Made by a program: the position numbers and the translations under genes. A DNA stretch of 64,000 nt from Asterochloris sp. CNOR1. Taxonomy: Eukaryota > Chlorophyta > Trebouxiophyceae > Trebouxiales > Trebouxiaceae. The stretch lies in NCBI GenBank assembly GCA_963969365.1, contig OZ017746.1:3348001-3412000 (forward strand), read 5' to 3'. The notes under the pieces were generated by a model. It ran no database searches and was not told the DNA's origin. It saw only the letters and a program-made list of their open reading frames with translations. Shown here one piece after another: positions 27,700 through 46,100 of the stretch (the first letter of the stretch is position 1; each line of letters starts with the position of its first letter).

Positions 27700-29231
27700 C
27701 TAGTCACTCCGACTTGCGATTGCACGGACAATGGGCAGCAGACTTTGGCAGTGAGATACTCGATCAATCTCCTCCTCGAGGTGCGCATATGCTTGATGTG
27801 CACTCAAAGCGCCAATATGCCACTTGACTATTGAGACAAGGGCACAGTAGGCATACTCTAGACAGGCCCTGTAAATTGCAGGCAATGAGAGATGAGTATG
27901 CTCACTGACAGACTCTGCAGAGGCGGCTCCTTGCAGGCATGACCTCAACTCTTAGGTGTCCTAAAGAGGCAGGGAGTACAATTAGCTGCAAGCAGCCTCA
28001 CCTTTATACCCTGGCAGCTGACATCAGACCAGTCCACAGGACTGGTTCTGCAGGCTGCCTGCTGCTGCATCTGCATGGGCAAGTGGCACTGCAAGGCTGG
28101 GTTGAGCTCCTTGCCATGACCCCCCCCCCCCCCCCCCCTCCCCCCGCCAGACTGCACATCTGCTGCAGGGCAGCTGCATGTTTGCTGCTCAAGGGTTGAG
28201 GAAGACATCATGCTGAGCATGCTGCCCGGCATCCAACTCCTAGTAGGAATTTGCTAGTGCTGGCTTCACAAACATGTACTCAAGTTGATGCCTCAGCAGC
28301 AAAGAAAGGCAGGTCTGTATGGCTGTGCTTGCCCGCCCTTTCAAAGTCTAAGTGCTCAGTGGGCTGTCTGTGGAAAGTCTCTGGCCTCTGACTGCTACGG
28401 AGTCACTTGTCATCTGCAGAAGCGGTAGGCCATGCTCAATGCTGCCAGCGCATCAGGGCTTGCCTGGACGCAGAGGGCACCTTTGCGCTCCAGACTCTGC
28501 ACATCAACTGCAAAGCCCTGTCTGTCAGGCACACAACATTTGCACCCTGCTCTTCCATTCCTGCTGCAGAGCGCCAGGCCAATCTGTTGGAGACACAGCC
28601 AGATAGGTGGCTGCTGACAGACAGAAACACAACAGCCAGGTTGTGCAGCCACAGGCTGGTGGGGAGCAGGGCAATGCTCCAAAGGCCCAGTATGATGAGG
28701 GGTGCAGCGCAGTGCCCCTCAAGACAAGCGTCAGCAAAAGCCTGTGCAAGTGTTGGGGAGGCAGAACCGCTGCAAGCTTGTCACAAGGAACAGCCATGTG
28801 CAGAGTCATCTCCTCAAGGGCGACATGCATTGCTGTGCAGGGCAGTCTCCTGGGGTACAGCGAGGGTGTGCTCACCTGCATCAGAGGGGGAGCAGCAAAT
28901 GAGGCCTGGGCAGCACAGAACGCAGAGCCCCCGGGGTGACACACAATAGCCTTGCAGATACATTGCAGACCCTGCAGGCGGCCTGGGAGGCCTGGTAGGC
29001 TGGGTCACGGGTTCCTGCGCTGGCCTGTGGAGAAGGCAACTGCATAGGCATTGTTGCAAGGAGCCCCATTACTGTCTGCTGTGCTGCTGGACCACCAACA
29101 GTGACACTAAAATTCCTGACACCTTCGTTCTCATCATGGTCACACTTGGGATTCACGTCGCGAAGCATCCACCCCCGGCATAGTTTGGGTTTTTTTTCCT
29201 GGTCTGTCATCTGTCTGCCAACACAACTCAT
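27700..29231 (-). CDS. Possible unresolved minus-strand gene
   Basis: I do not recognise this gene and cannot join its exons fully. Three minus-strand open segments look more protein-like than their opposite frames. One starts at the ATG at 29231 and includes CDHDENEGVRNF and SAGTRDPAYQASQAA. A second (about 28980-28875) includes CHPGGSAFCAAQASFAAP and ends at a good GTGAGC donor, and a third (28840-28700) includes LEEMTLHMAVPCDKL. The last (27872-27700) follows a TTTACAG acceptor and includes ACLEYAYCALVSIVKW and LEEEIDRVSHCQSLLPIVRA before a stop. All lie on one strand between the permease and DHX15, and the ATG would be 328 bp from the divergent DHX15 start. The span could instead be long UTR or intergenic DNA. 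Confidence 0.28.
28120..28138. repeat. Run of 19 C
   Basis: An uninterrupted C19 tract is followed by TCCCCCCGCC. The minus strand would be G-rich and could form a quadruplex or cause polymerase slippage. Its length in the assembly may be unreliable. Confidence 0.9.
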
Positions 29232-29559
29232 GCTGAAGCGTCCGCTTCATGATCAGGGAGGACAGTATGGACTCACTTCTGAGCAGCCTTTTATGACAGG
29301 CCAGGATACGTCTGGGCGCCCACAGTCTTGTGCATGCATCATAGCACTACAGAAGCATCCTGAAGCTGCTGACGTGCATTTGGCACCTGCTTGGAAGGCA
29401 GTGCTTGCTCATGGCCTGGCCATGGTCCCTGGAGCCAAGCTATCAAGCTTAAAATAGAAGGAACGAAAGTTCACGATGTGGACTTTCCTTCTGTTCTGCA
29501 AGAGCTGCTGTGAAGGGACATGTCTGGCTGAGGCGGCAAAGCTGGACTGAAGCCACAAC

Positions 29560-37307
<7,748 letters not shown>

Positions 37308-37365
37308 TAGACCATCAAGACATGCAGATAGTCGATCAAATGAAGTGCAGTGAAGCTTAGTTGCC

Positions 37366-37370
37366 TGTAA
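37366..37370 (+). terminator. TGTAA polyadenylation signal of DHX15
   Basis: TGTAA is the usual polyadenylation signal of chlorophyte algae (established knowledge). This copy lies 59 bp after the DHX15 stop and before the convergent FYV7 stop at 37411, which fits a 3' end here. Confidence 0.45.
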
Positions 37371-37410
37371 TGAAATGAATTCATGCTCGTTAACAAGCTT
37401 TGACTAGAAT

Positions 37411-38728
37411 CTACCCTTGCAGGGCCGACAACATGTTGATGATGCGATGCTTCATGATGGGCTGGCCTCGCTTAGTCTTCTTTCGCATCTGGGCTGTCTG
37501 CTGCTTGCGGGCCTTGGTGGCAACTGCAAGTCTTGCCTTGCGCTCTTCCGCAGCCATCCGCTCAGCCTGCTGCTGCTGCTCTTGAGCATCCTGTGCACAT
37601 AATCAGGCCATGAGCAGATTGCCAGGCAGGCACAGATGGTCACACAGGCACAGAGGGTCCCGAAATCAGCTCAGATCTTCACAAAGGCAGACGTTCGAAT
37701 GCAAACATCTGCAGGCACAGCTGAGGCTCACGAGCTGCCCCTTTTATGGTAAGTGCAGCCCTCCCCACCTTCTTGGCTTGGACCTCTTCTGCCAGGCGCT
37801 GTAGCTGTGGTTTGGGCTTTTGCTTTTGGAATTGGTGAGTGCTGTTGTCTCGTCTGCCCTTCTTCTTGCCGGAGGCCTTTCGCTGCTGCTGTCGCCACGC
37901 AGTTGCCTGCGAGGACTGTGGTCTCCTGCTCTGGGGTGCCTGGGGGACAGCTGCCTGCTCATCAGCATCCCCAAATTTATCCTCACTGTCTGTGTCTGGT
38001 GCAGGGCCTGCCCTGCAACAGGGCACAGGTGGAATGCTGCTCACTCAAGGGAGGAAATAGTTTGAGATCAGCATAGAAGGGACCAAGGAGCTGCACTAGA
38101 CGCAGTGGCCAGCGTCAGAGAATGTGCGGCAGTCATGAACAGACCTGGCCAAGGCTCTTTCCTCTCTGCTGTCGACGTCTAGTTCAGCTGCGCCGCCTAT
38201 ACTGTCAAGGTTGTCCTGAAAGCACCAGCACAGGGCTGGTGACAGCAGCAGAAACAGGCTTGAGGCAGGATGAGCAAAGCCATCAGCAGTGGCTCACCAG
38301 GCGTTCGACAGGGACTTTGGGGTTCAGCCTGCCCGTCTGCTGCAGCTTCTGTCTGAGCTTGCGGTACTTGTTCACCTGCATCATGATTGGGCACTGCAGA
38401 CTGACCCACAGCCCTGCTGCTACACAGCAGCACGGCGAAGGGAGCACGCTTGCAGACAACTTCACACTGGCCACATATGTCACATCAGGAGCTGTCGGGG
38501 GTGGCACCATGTTGCAACCAAGTTGGGGGTGGCAGCCTGGGAGCAGGGCAGGTGCTGCGGCAAGGCATTCACCTGCTTGGCATTCAGGGCCTTCTGCTTG
38601 TCCCTCTCATGCTTCTTGTCAAAGCCTGACGCCTTGGCACTGGCAAACTGCTCAAGGCTCAGACCACCTTGCAGCTTCCTCTTCTTCGCAGCGCCTTCCT
38701 TCCCAGGAGGCAATGACCGCTTGGGCAT
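37411..38728 (-). CDS. FYV7: FYV7/CCDC59-family rRNA-processing protein
   Basis: Small basic nucleolar protein family (yeast Fyv7, human CCDC59/TAP26) required for 18S rRNA maturation in the small-subunit processome. Five exons (38728-38573, 38375-38298, 38215-38145, 38012-37769, 37590-37411) give about 242 residues. The start MPKRSLPPGKEGAAKKRK is the first ATG; an upstream open extension lacks one. The middle is charged and low complexity (SGKKKGRRDNS, QKQKPKPQLQRL). The diagnostic C-terminal block is MRKKTKRGQPIMKHRI followed by INMLSALQG and the stop. Its stop is 103 bp from the convergent DHX15 stop. DHX15/PRP43 also works in ribosome assembly, so the pair may be functionally linked, though convergence alone does not show co-regulation. 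Confidence 0.78.
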
Positions 38729-39109
38729 CCTCTGATTGGGCAGTGACACTGCAAGAAGGGAAGTCCTAGGTCTTTATGCTCAGGCAGCAAATCATGCAGG
38801 GAATGACCGGGTAGCGGGACGTATAGATGGCTATCTCGGATCCAGGGGGCGTGCTTCTCTGAATGCTCCACTTTCAAACGGAAGCCACTCAGTGTTCGCC
38901 ACTTGCACCCCAGCAGGTAAGATTGAGGGTCAAGGGTTGGGCTGACCCATAAGCCAAGCACCAGGACACATTCTGCCACCGCCATGGGCCTGCAAGCCTG
39001 TCTTACATTACACCTCAGCAGAGCCTTGCATGCAGGCATAAACCTCTTCAAGTGACAGGTGGCACCGCAACCACTGCAGGGCGCAGCAAATAGGCACGGC
39101 CTGGAAGGC
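38729..39109. promoter_or_regulatory. Divergent intergenic region between FYV7 and the GYF-domain gene
   Basis: This 381-bp spacer separates two divergent start codons. No TATA-like or other recognisable element stands out, and no coding segment is supported. Confidence 0.4.
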
Positions 39110-42100
39110 ATGGCCGCTCAGGTTCCATCCTTGGCACAGCAGCCTGCGCACGTCCCTGCGAGGCAGGCCGGCAGCAGGGGACGGAGCAGTACCTCAGGCA
39201 GCACCGAGTCCTCCACCGCAAGCAGCGCCTCGGACTCCTCGCAGAGCAGGGCCGCAGGCAGGAATGCTGCACCGGGGCAGAGGCGCCTGCGCCCCAGCCC
39301 CAGCCCCAGCTTCATGCATGCGCCTGACCAGCACAGGCACCATAGCAGCAACCGCCCACCATCACGCCCAGGCCACAGCCGTGACAATGGGCTCAGCAGG
39401 TGTGACGCCTGCTGCACCACCCTGCTCTGCGTCTGTTTGCAGCGCATCACTCAGCATCATGCTTGCATAGACGTTATGCTGGCAGCAGCAGCAGCCGCCA
39501 GCCGCGCAAACGCAGCAGGGTGCCTTACCAAGCTGCATGTTTTTACAGCATGGCAGAGGCTTGGGGCTGAGCCATGGGCTGAGCCAATCAGCTTCTGCTC
39601 AGCTCAATGCTCTCCCGGTGTGCCTGCAGCAGCAGTCGCCGGCACAAGCGCAGCAGATCGCCGCGGGCTTCCCACTCGCCCTCCAGGTTGTGGCAGCGAC
39701 ATGGGCACCACAAGAGGCACCGCAGCAGCAGGGGCCTCCAGGGCAGACATCGTTCCAGCTTTGAAGGGCCGGATGGCATCGGAGCGGGGCCACCTTACAG
39801 GGGCGGGCTGGGCACGAGGCGGGCCCCAGGAGACATGCGCTGCGCAGGGGGGCAGCAAAGGTGGCGTGGCGGCCCAGGTGAAAGCTGACATGCCTGCAGC
39901 TGCTGCACAGGTGTGCCTCAGGCTGCTGCCTCTGCTCCAACGGCTGAGAGTGTTGTCATCAGGGCCAGGTTGTCTCGAAACTTTGTTATGCCATCACAGG
40001 CTCCAATGCCACTGTAGGCTCAGGGGCTGGCTGCTGCATGCAGCAGGTGCCACAGAGCAGTTTGCGGCTCCTGATCGCTCGCTGCTCATGCAGCGCTTCT
40101 GCAATTGCAGGCTTTGAGGCTGGTTTGCCACCCTACGGGGCCATGCGCGGTCCCCGGGACCTCTCGCCCCCAGGCCGCGGCATTGCCACAGGCTTCCCAC
40201 GCCCTCTGACTGCTCAGGAGCGAGACCAGGTGCGCAGGCGGCTGCCCAGGCGGGCTTGCTTTGTAACAGGTGGCTTGCAAACCAGAGCACATTGCTGACG
40301 TGTATGTTAGGCGCTTGCCCAGATCTCACAGGGACATTGCAGGCATGCACATCATCATGCAAACACATCTGCAGTTCTCGCCAGGCATTGTTCTCGCTTC
40401 CACAGAATAGATTAGGGGCCAGCTGGCCATGTGGTGTGCTTGGCGTCCTGTGGCTTATCAAGCATCACAACATGGTGTGATCATATGAGCTTCAAGTGCT
40501 TTGGGTTGCAGGTACGAGACCAGTTGGCCATGCGGCGACCTGCTCCCAACATCCCCTCCGGGCCACGCCACTTCCACAGGCCGCTCTCAGCGGCTGAGCG
40601 GGACGAGCTGATGGCTGTCCAGCACAGAGACAGGATGCGCCACCTGCAGATGCAGCAGGGGCGCCAGACGGGGCCTAGTGGGGGGACAGCTCGCAGCCCT
40701 GAACCCAGGTGAGCATTGATGTACAGATTGCAGTACACTTCTGATGGCAAATGGGTGGGGGACCTCTGTCTGAGGATGCATAGGCAGTGGGCCGGGCAAA
40801 GCAAGCGTGGAGCTGTCAGGTGCTGCCCTTAATGCTGGGCAGGGCTGCTTTCACAAGCTTATCACAACAGTGTAGGCAAGTGCCAGGGGGCAGCCTCATG
40901 CATGGGGGCTAGGCGTAGTGCGCAGAACTCTGTACCACTTGTAGGAGATGGTGAGTGCAGAAAGCTCGTAAAAGTGCAGAAAGCTCACGAGCGAGCAAGG
41001 CTGCCATTGTGAGCACACCCCCTGCGCAACCTCCCTAAGAGTTTATGCAGGAGAGCTGGGACTGATCAAGCTACCCTCATGAGCTCATCATGATTATGCT
41101 GCTGCAGGGTGCCAGCAAGCCAGTCCCACAGTCTCTCATCAGCTGGCAGCCAGGGCTCGCCAGAGCTCAGCGAGTGCTCTGCAGAGTCTGGCGACAAGCC
41201 TGAGGGAGCCCTGACACAGGCCGGCGCCGGCTCTCTCTCTGGCCCCTGCACGCAGGCAGCGCTCGCTCCAGATGCGGCTGGCTCTGGCGTCCTTCCAGCA
41301 GCCATCCCAAGCCCACAGGCGGCGTCAGCAGGAGCAGATGCAGCCCTTCCTGTGGCTCAACCACACTCCCAGGTGGCAGCTGCTGCATGTGCGGCCGGAT
41401 CAGGTGCCCCTCCCGTGGCTCTCCCAGGCTTGCAGGCGGCAGCTGCCTCAGATGCAGCTGGGACTGGTGCGGTGGCTACAGCGGCCTCTCCTGCCCTCCC
41501 TGTGGCTATGCCTGCGCCGCCAGGTGGCGTGAGCAGGAGGGCTGGCCCTGCCAGCCCAGCCCTGCAGGCACGGGCACGTGCCTCTGCAAGGCATGCTTCT
41601 GCTGGACTGACAGGCTTAGCCGCTGAACCCCACAGCCTCTTGGGAGCCGCCACAGCCCCGCTGGGAGTGGCGCCTGCGATGGAGGCTACCCGCGGTGGAG
41701 CTATACACCAGGCAGCGCGCAGCCTGGCTGCCAAGCACCTCGGGGCTAGACTGGAAGCCGAAGCTGGTGGCCAGTGGCCTTCTCAGCAGTCAGCTGCGCT
41801 GGAGGCGCAGCAGAAAGCAGATGCAGCACCATCTGCCGCTGCTGCCAGCTCGTCTGGGGCAGGCAAGGATGCCCCACGCCCAGCACAAGGCAGGGCCCAC
41901 CCAGCAGCGGCCTCTGCGGAGTGGCCTGGCTGGGGAGCAGCAGAGGTCAGGAAGCCCCATCACGAAGTGGTGAGCTGCACAGGAGCAGCTCTAGTAGGTG
42001 CACGACAGCAGCCAAGCACTCAGGCTGGCTCCAGTCGACACGTACATGGAGGGTGTGGCTAGCTCCATGGCCGACACTGCATTGGGAACAACAAGGTCGC

Positions 42101-43093
42101 AGCAACCTGGGCTGTTGACATGCTGAGGCAGGGGTTGCCTGCTGCAGGCATCAAGGAATGGCCAGAGCCATCACAGCAGGCTGCTGAGAGACAAGCTGGG
42201 GGGCCAACTGACAAAGGAGGAAGTCTCATGGTACTACCTTGATCCACAGGTGCTGCGTGCCCTTGACACCAGATCTAGTTGCTGACACACAGCACCTGCT
42301 GTTTCAATAGCAGCCATACATCATGTACAATTGGCAGCTGATGCACTTGCTACAGACAGTAGCTGCAGCCACTGTGTTTGCTGCAGTCTGTCCTTCGCTG
42401 CACCTGCTGCACACAGGCAGCCAGGGCTCCTCTACAATTGCTCCTGCTGCACAGCAGGTGGTCAGTGTTGACAGGCAGCCCCTGTGTCCTATGCAGGGTG
42501 AGGTACAGGGACCCTGCAGTATCGCACAGTTCCGCCTCTGGATTGACAACCTCAGCAGCACGCCTTCGCTGGCCAAAGAACACCAGCAATTTCTTAGTGT
42601 GCACGTCTGGCGGGTAGGCAAGCTGCATCATTTGCACTCTTGCCAGGATGTGCAATGCATGCACAGCCCCTGTAGGAGGTGCTGCCCCATGTAAGCCTGT
42701 GCAAGACGTGCCAGCCCCACATGAGAGCTTCAGAGGCTGCTTGGTGTGCTTGACCACTGCACCATTTACAAACCTGCTGGTGCTGCATTTGCTGCTCTTT
42801 GCACCTGGAGGGCCCACAACCTGATGGGGCAGCTGTAGTGCAGCACATCAACTGCCACTGCCCTGTGTCATGTCGGCATGCGCTGTGCAGGAGGTTAGAG
42901 CCATCGTATGTGCCAGTAGCTCACCACGACATCTAATGCAATGCAGGAGGGTATGAAGGTCAGAGTGCCACTAGCGCTCCTGCTGGGGCATCTTCACAGT
43001 CCAAGTTTGTCTCCGCCTGGTACACCGAATGGCAACTCGGACAACCTATGGTCCCCTCGTCCCCACGAACACAACCAACTGAGCGCAGCATGA
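39110..43093 (+). CDS. RS-rich protein with C-terminal GYF domain
   Basis: GYF domains bind proline-rich peptides and occur in spliceosomal (CD2BP2-type) and translation-repressor (GIGYF-type) proteins. Eight exons (39110-39399, 39630-39877, 40111-40229, 40512-40708, 41108-41969, 42148-42249, 42497-42613, 42947-43093) give about 693 residues. The N-terminal third is Ser/Arg-rich (SSSRRHKRSRSPRASHSPSR). Two related blocks follow: FPRPLTAQERDQ and FHRPLSAAERDE. Residues about 285-570 are Ala/Gly/Ser-rich. The GYF domain spans three exons: VSWYYLDPQ, then GEVQGPCSIAQFRLWIDNLS, then VHVWR joined to EGMKVRVPLALLL. The W-Y-x-D-P-x-G-x-x-x-G-P core is intact, with Cys in place of the usual Phe after GP. 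Two alternative ends (42062 and 42694) arise if the last introns are ignored, but phase and domain continuity favour splicing. Nuclear RNA processing is inferred from the RS content. Confidence 0.75.
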
Positions 43094-43197
43094 AAGGCTA
43101 GTTGACAGCGTTCCGGCATTTCATTGCATTTAGTACCCACTGTTGCGGCCCTCCCCGTACCCTTCCCTTCCTTAAGACTGCTTCTGTTTCTCGAGCT

Positions 43198-46100
43198 TCA
43201 GATACCATCCATGTAATCTGGACTGGCAATCTGGCTGAGCGTCATAAGGCCATGATTGCCTGTCCCTCCCTGCTGCTGCAACGCGCTGAAGCTAGCTTCC
43301 TGCTGCAACCTGTCTGCATCAGGGTCTTGGAAGGCATCCTCCAACTCCTCTGCCAGCTCTAGCGGCTCTGCTGCAAGATGATCATGCACTGCGAGGCCTG
43401 CATCTGCAACTCTGCTCGCAGCAAAGCTGGCTGCCCCTGGCATCTCCTCTTTGCTAGGGGACATGTGCTCAGCTGTGGATGGCCCAGGGCCAGCCTTCAG
43501 ACTGCTGTGCTGAGAGGCAGCCACAGCATTACTGCCAGGGCGCAGGTCATGCCGCTGGTCAAACAGTGCGCTTCGGAGCTCGTCGAAAGGTGACTTGGAG
43601 GCAGCCTTTGCCGCACTGCTGACTGGTCTGCTGTCACCTTGCCCGGCTAATCTGGGTTGGGCAGCAGCAGAGGCTGCAGTCTGCTGGTGAGGGACTGCTG
43701 CGCTCACGCTGGACGAGCCAGGCCGTGACAAGCTGCTGGGCTGCAGAGCCCCACTGCCGGCAGCAGGAGCAGCATCAGCCACGGCTGGACTCCTGCCGCC
43801 GCTGGCAGCAAAGCTGCTGAGCTGCAGAGCTCCGCTGCCAGCAGCAGGAGCAGCATCGGCTGTGGCTGCACTCCTGCTGCCGCCGGCGGTCAAGCTGCTG
43901 GCCCGTGGGGCCTCGCTGCTGGCAGCAGGAGTAGCACCAGGACTCCTGCCCGCGACTGTACCCAGCCCCCCCCTGTCTGCGTGCTTGCTGGCAGCCATGT
44001 TGCCCTGCATGCCCTGCGTGCCACTGGCGATGCGAGCTGCCTCCATCTGGCTGAGCCTCCCCTGCTGCAGCAGCGCATTGCTTCGTTGCAGAGCGGCGTG
44101 TGCCTCCTGCAGAGCGAGCTGCTCCTGCTGAAGAGTCTGCAGCTGCCGCATGGCAATGGCAGCTTCTGTGGCGGCTTGCTGACGGTCAGACCTGGCAGCA
44201 TCTCGTTCCTGCACTAGCAGCTAGCACAAGTTACGAGTGCCACCTGTGCAGCCTCCCCGCAGCCAGCACATCAGCGGCCAACACTCCAAAGAGACGCTGG
44301 CTTTGTGCGTTTGTCCAATCTGACACAACAGAGGGAAGTTTGGGAGACCCCAATGACTCACTGCCCCACCACTCTGAATACTGGTACCAGGCGCTGACCA
44401 AGGCAGGCGGCCATCACAAGTCAAGCAGGTGTGCCAGCGCCAGACGGGACGGCGCTAGGTGGCCGCCTCACGAGGGGGTGCAGTGCTGTGTGCATCACTC
44501 CAGTGTCACCTCCAGGGAGGACATGCAGGGAGCCATGGCCAGTTCACCTCCAGAGTGGAGTGCAGCTCTTGGAGCAGCTGCTGCATGCGCCCCTTGAGGC
44601 CAGCATCCCCTGTGCAGTGCTCACTGCGCAGCAGGGCCACTGTGCTCTCCAGAGTCACCACCTGCACGTGTTGAAGGGGAGTTAGGCTGATGATATGCAT
44701 GCACAGCTCAAATGGCATGCTGGTCTGTCACAGTTGTGCCAAGCACAGGGCCAGGAAGCACAGAACCAGCGAGCACACCTGGCAGCTTTTGAATGCCACA
44801 GATGGTGGACGGTGCTGGAGGCTTGCAGCTGCTGTCCAGCAGATGTGCAGACCATGAAAGCTGGGAGGGCCAAGCACACCTGCTTGTGCAGATTGTCCCG
44901 TTTGGCACGCTCCCCTCGGCAGGCGCTTGTGGCCTCCGCTAGGGAGGCCTGCAGCCTGTCATTCACATCTGCCAAGGCATCCACCTGCATGAGGGCAAGG
45001 AATACTCAAGAGGCAAAGTCTGGAAGGAGGCAGGAGCAGATGAGGCACAAGGGCGCAGCTGCCCCACGCACAACTCCAAACCAGTTGAGGATGAATCAAG
45101 CCAGGCTGCGTAAAGCCTGACCACAGCCAAACTGCCGCCCCTGCAATCCAGCTCAGCGTGCCAGTCGCTGGTCTCTGCTGCCGCCTTGCGCCCGCAGTGT
45201 GGGCAATGTAGTCTGCCTGGCCCCCTCATGTGGTCGGCACAGTCTGAGACCTGTCGCAAGTCAGGCTGCCTGCTGCCTCATGGGTCTCCAGGATTGAGTT
45301 AGTGCTTGCACCCAGCCCCAAGCACGGGTTGCTTGCTTTTCTTGCCTCATCTGCCCTCCCCCAGGCGCACCCTCACCTCAGACCTGACGTAGTTGTTCTC
45401 TGCGGCCATCTCCTTCTGCCACGCCTATACAACGCTACAGGCAGTGTAAGCCATGCAGCCCGCATCTCGTGCCAGGCGCAGCATTGCTTGCTCATCACAC
45501 CATACGTGCCCCAGGCGAATCCTCACCTCTGAGTGCAGGTTGCTGATCTCTGCCGCCATCTCCTTCTGCCGAGCCTCGGCAGCGCTGCGGGTGCTGGCAG
45601 CAGCCCGCTGCGCCTCAGCAGCAGCTTGGCGCTGTTGGCTCAGCTCTTCCAGCAGGCGCTGGTGATGCCTGCCAGCCTCCTCAGCCCTCTGCACCTGCTG
45701 GGAGTGCAGGGCAGTCTGCCAGGCGGGAAAGGTCACAGTGAGCGATGAGCTCTCTTGTGCACAAAGCGCTACTTGTTGTCATTGTCCCAGCAGAACCAAA
45801 TAACGAGTTGGAGCCTTACATGCAGCACTTGATGATCCTGGACGAGTAGAGAGAACAAGCCAACTGTGCTGTGCCACAGCTTGTAGAAGCTGCAGGCAGC
45901 TCTTCTGTAGTGGTTGTTGGACAAGAAGCCTGCACCATGTTCCATGCATGGCTGGGTGCAGTGGTCCCCACATCCTCAAGAGGTCCACACTGTGTGTCAT
46001 GCAGGATTTCCAGGTATCGCCAGAGGCTGGCGCTCAAGCTGCTGGCATTGTGCTCCAGAGCAACGGCAGAGTTGCCTTTCAGGGCTGACTCCCACCTGGG

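Noticed and set aside
28407-28949. 180-residue plus-strand open frame with ATG
   Set aside because: Protein-unlike composition (Cys, His and Arg scattered, no hydrophobic pattern), and opposite-strand segments look more coding.
41066-41734. Minus-strand open frames opposite the large GYF-gene exon
   Set aside because: Shadows of an Ala/Gly/Ser-coding exon; the plus frame is phase-consistent with flanking exons.
42062-42694. Earlier stops as the true end of the GYF gene
   Set aside because: Splicing in phase across 41969-42148-42497-42947 restores a continuous GYF domain, which is unlikely by chance.
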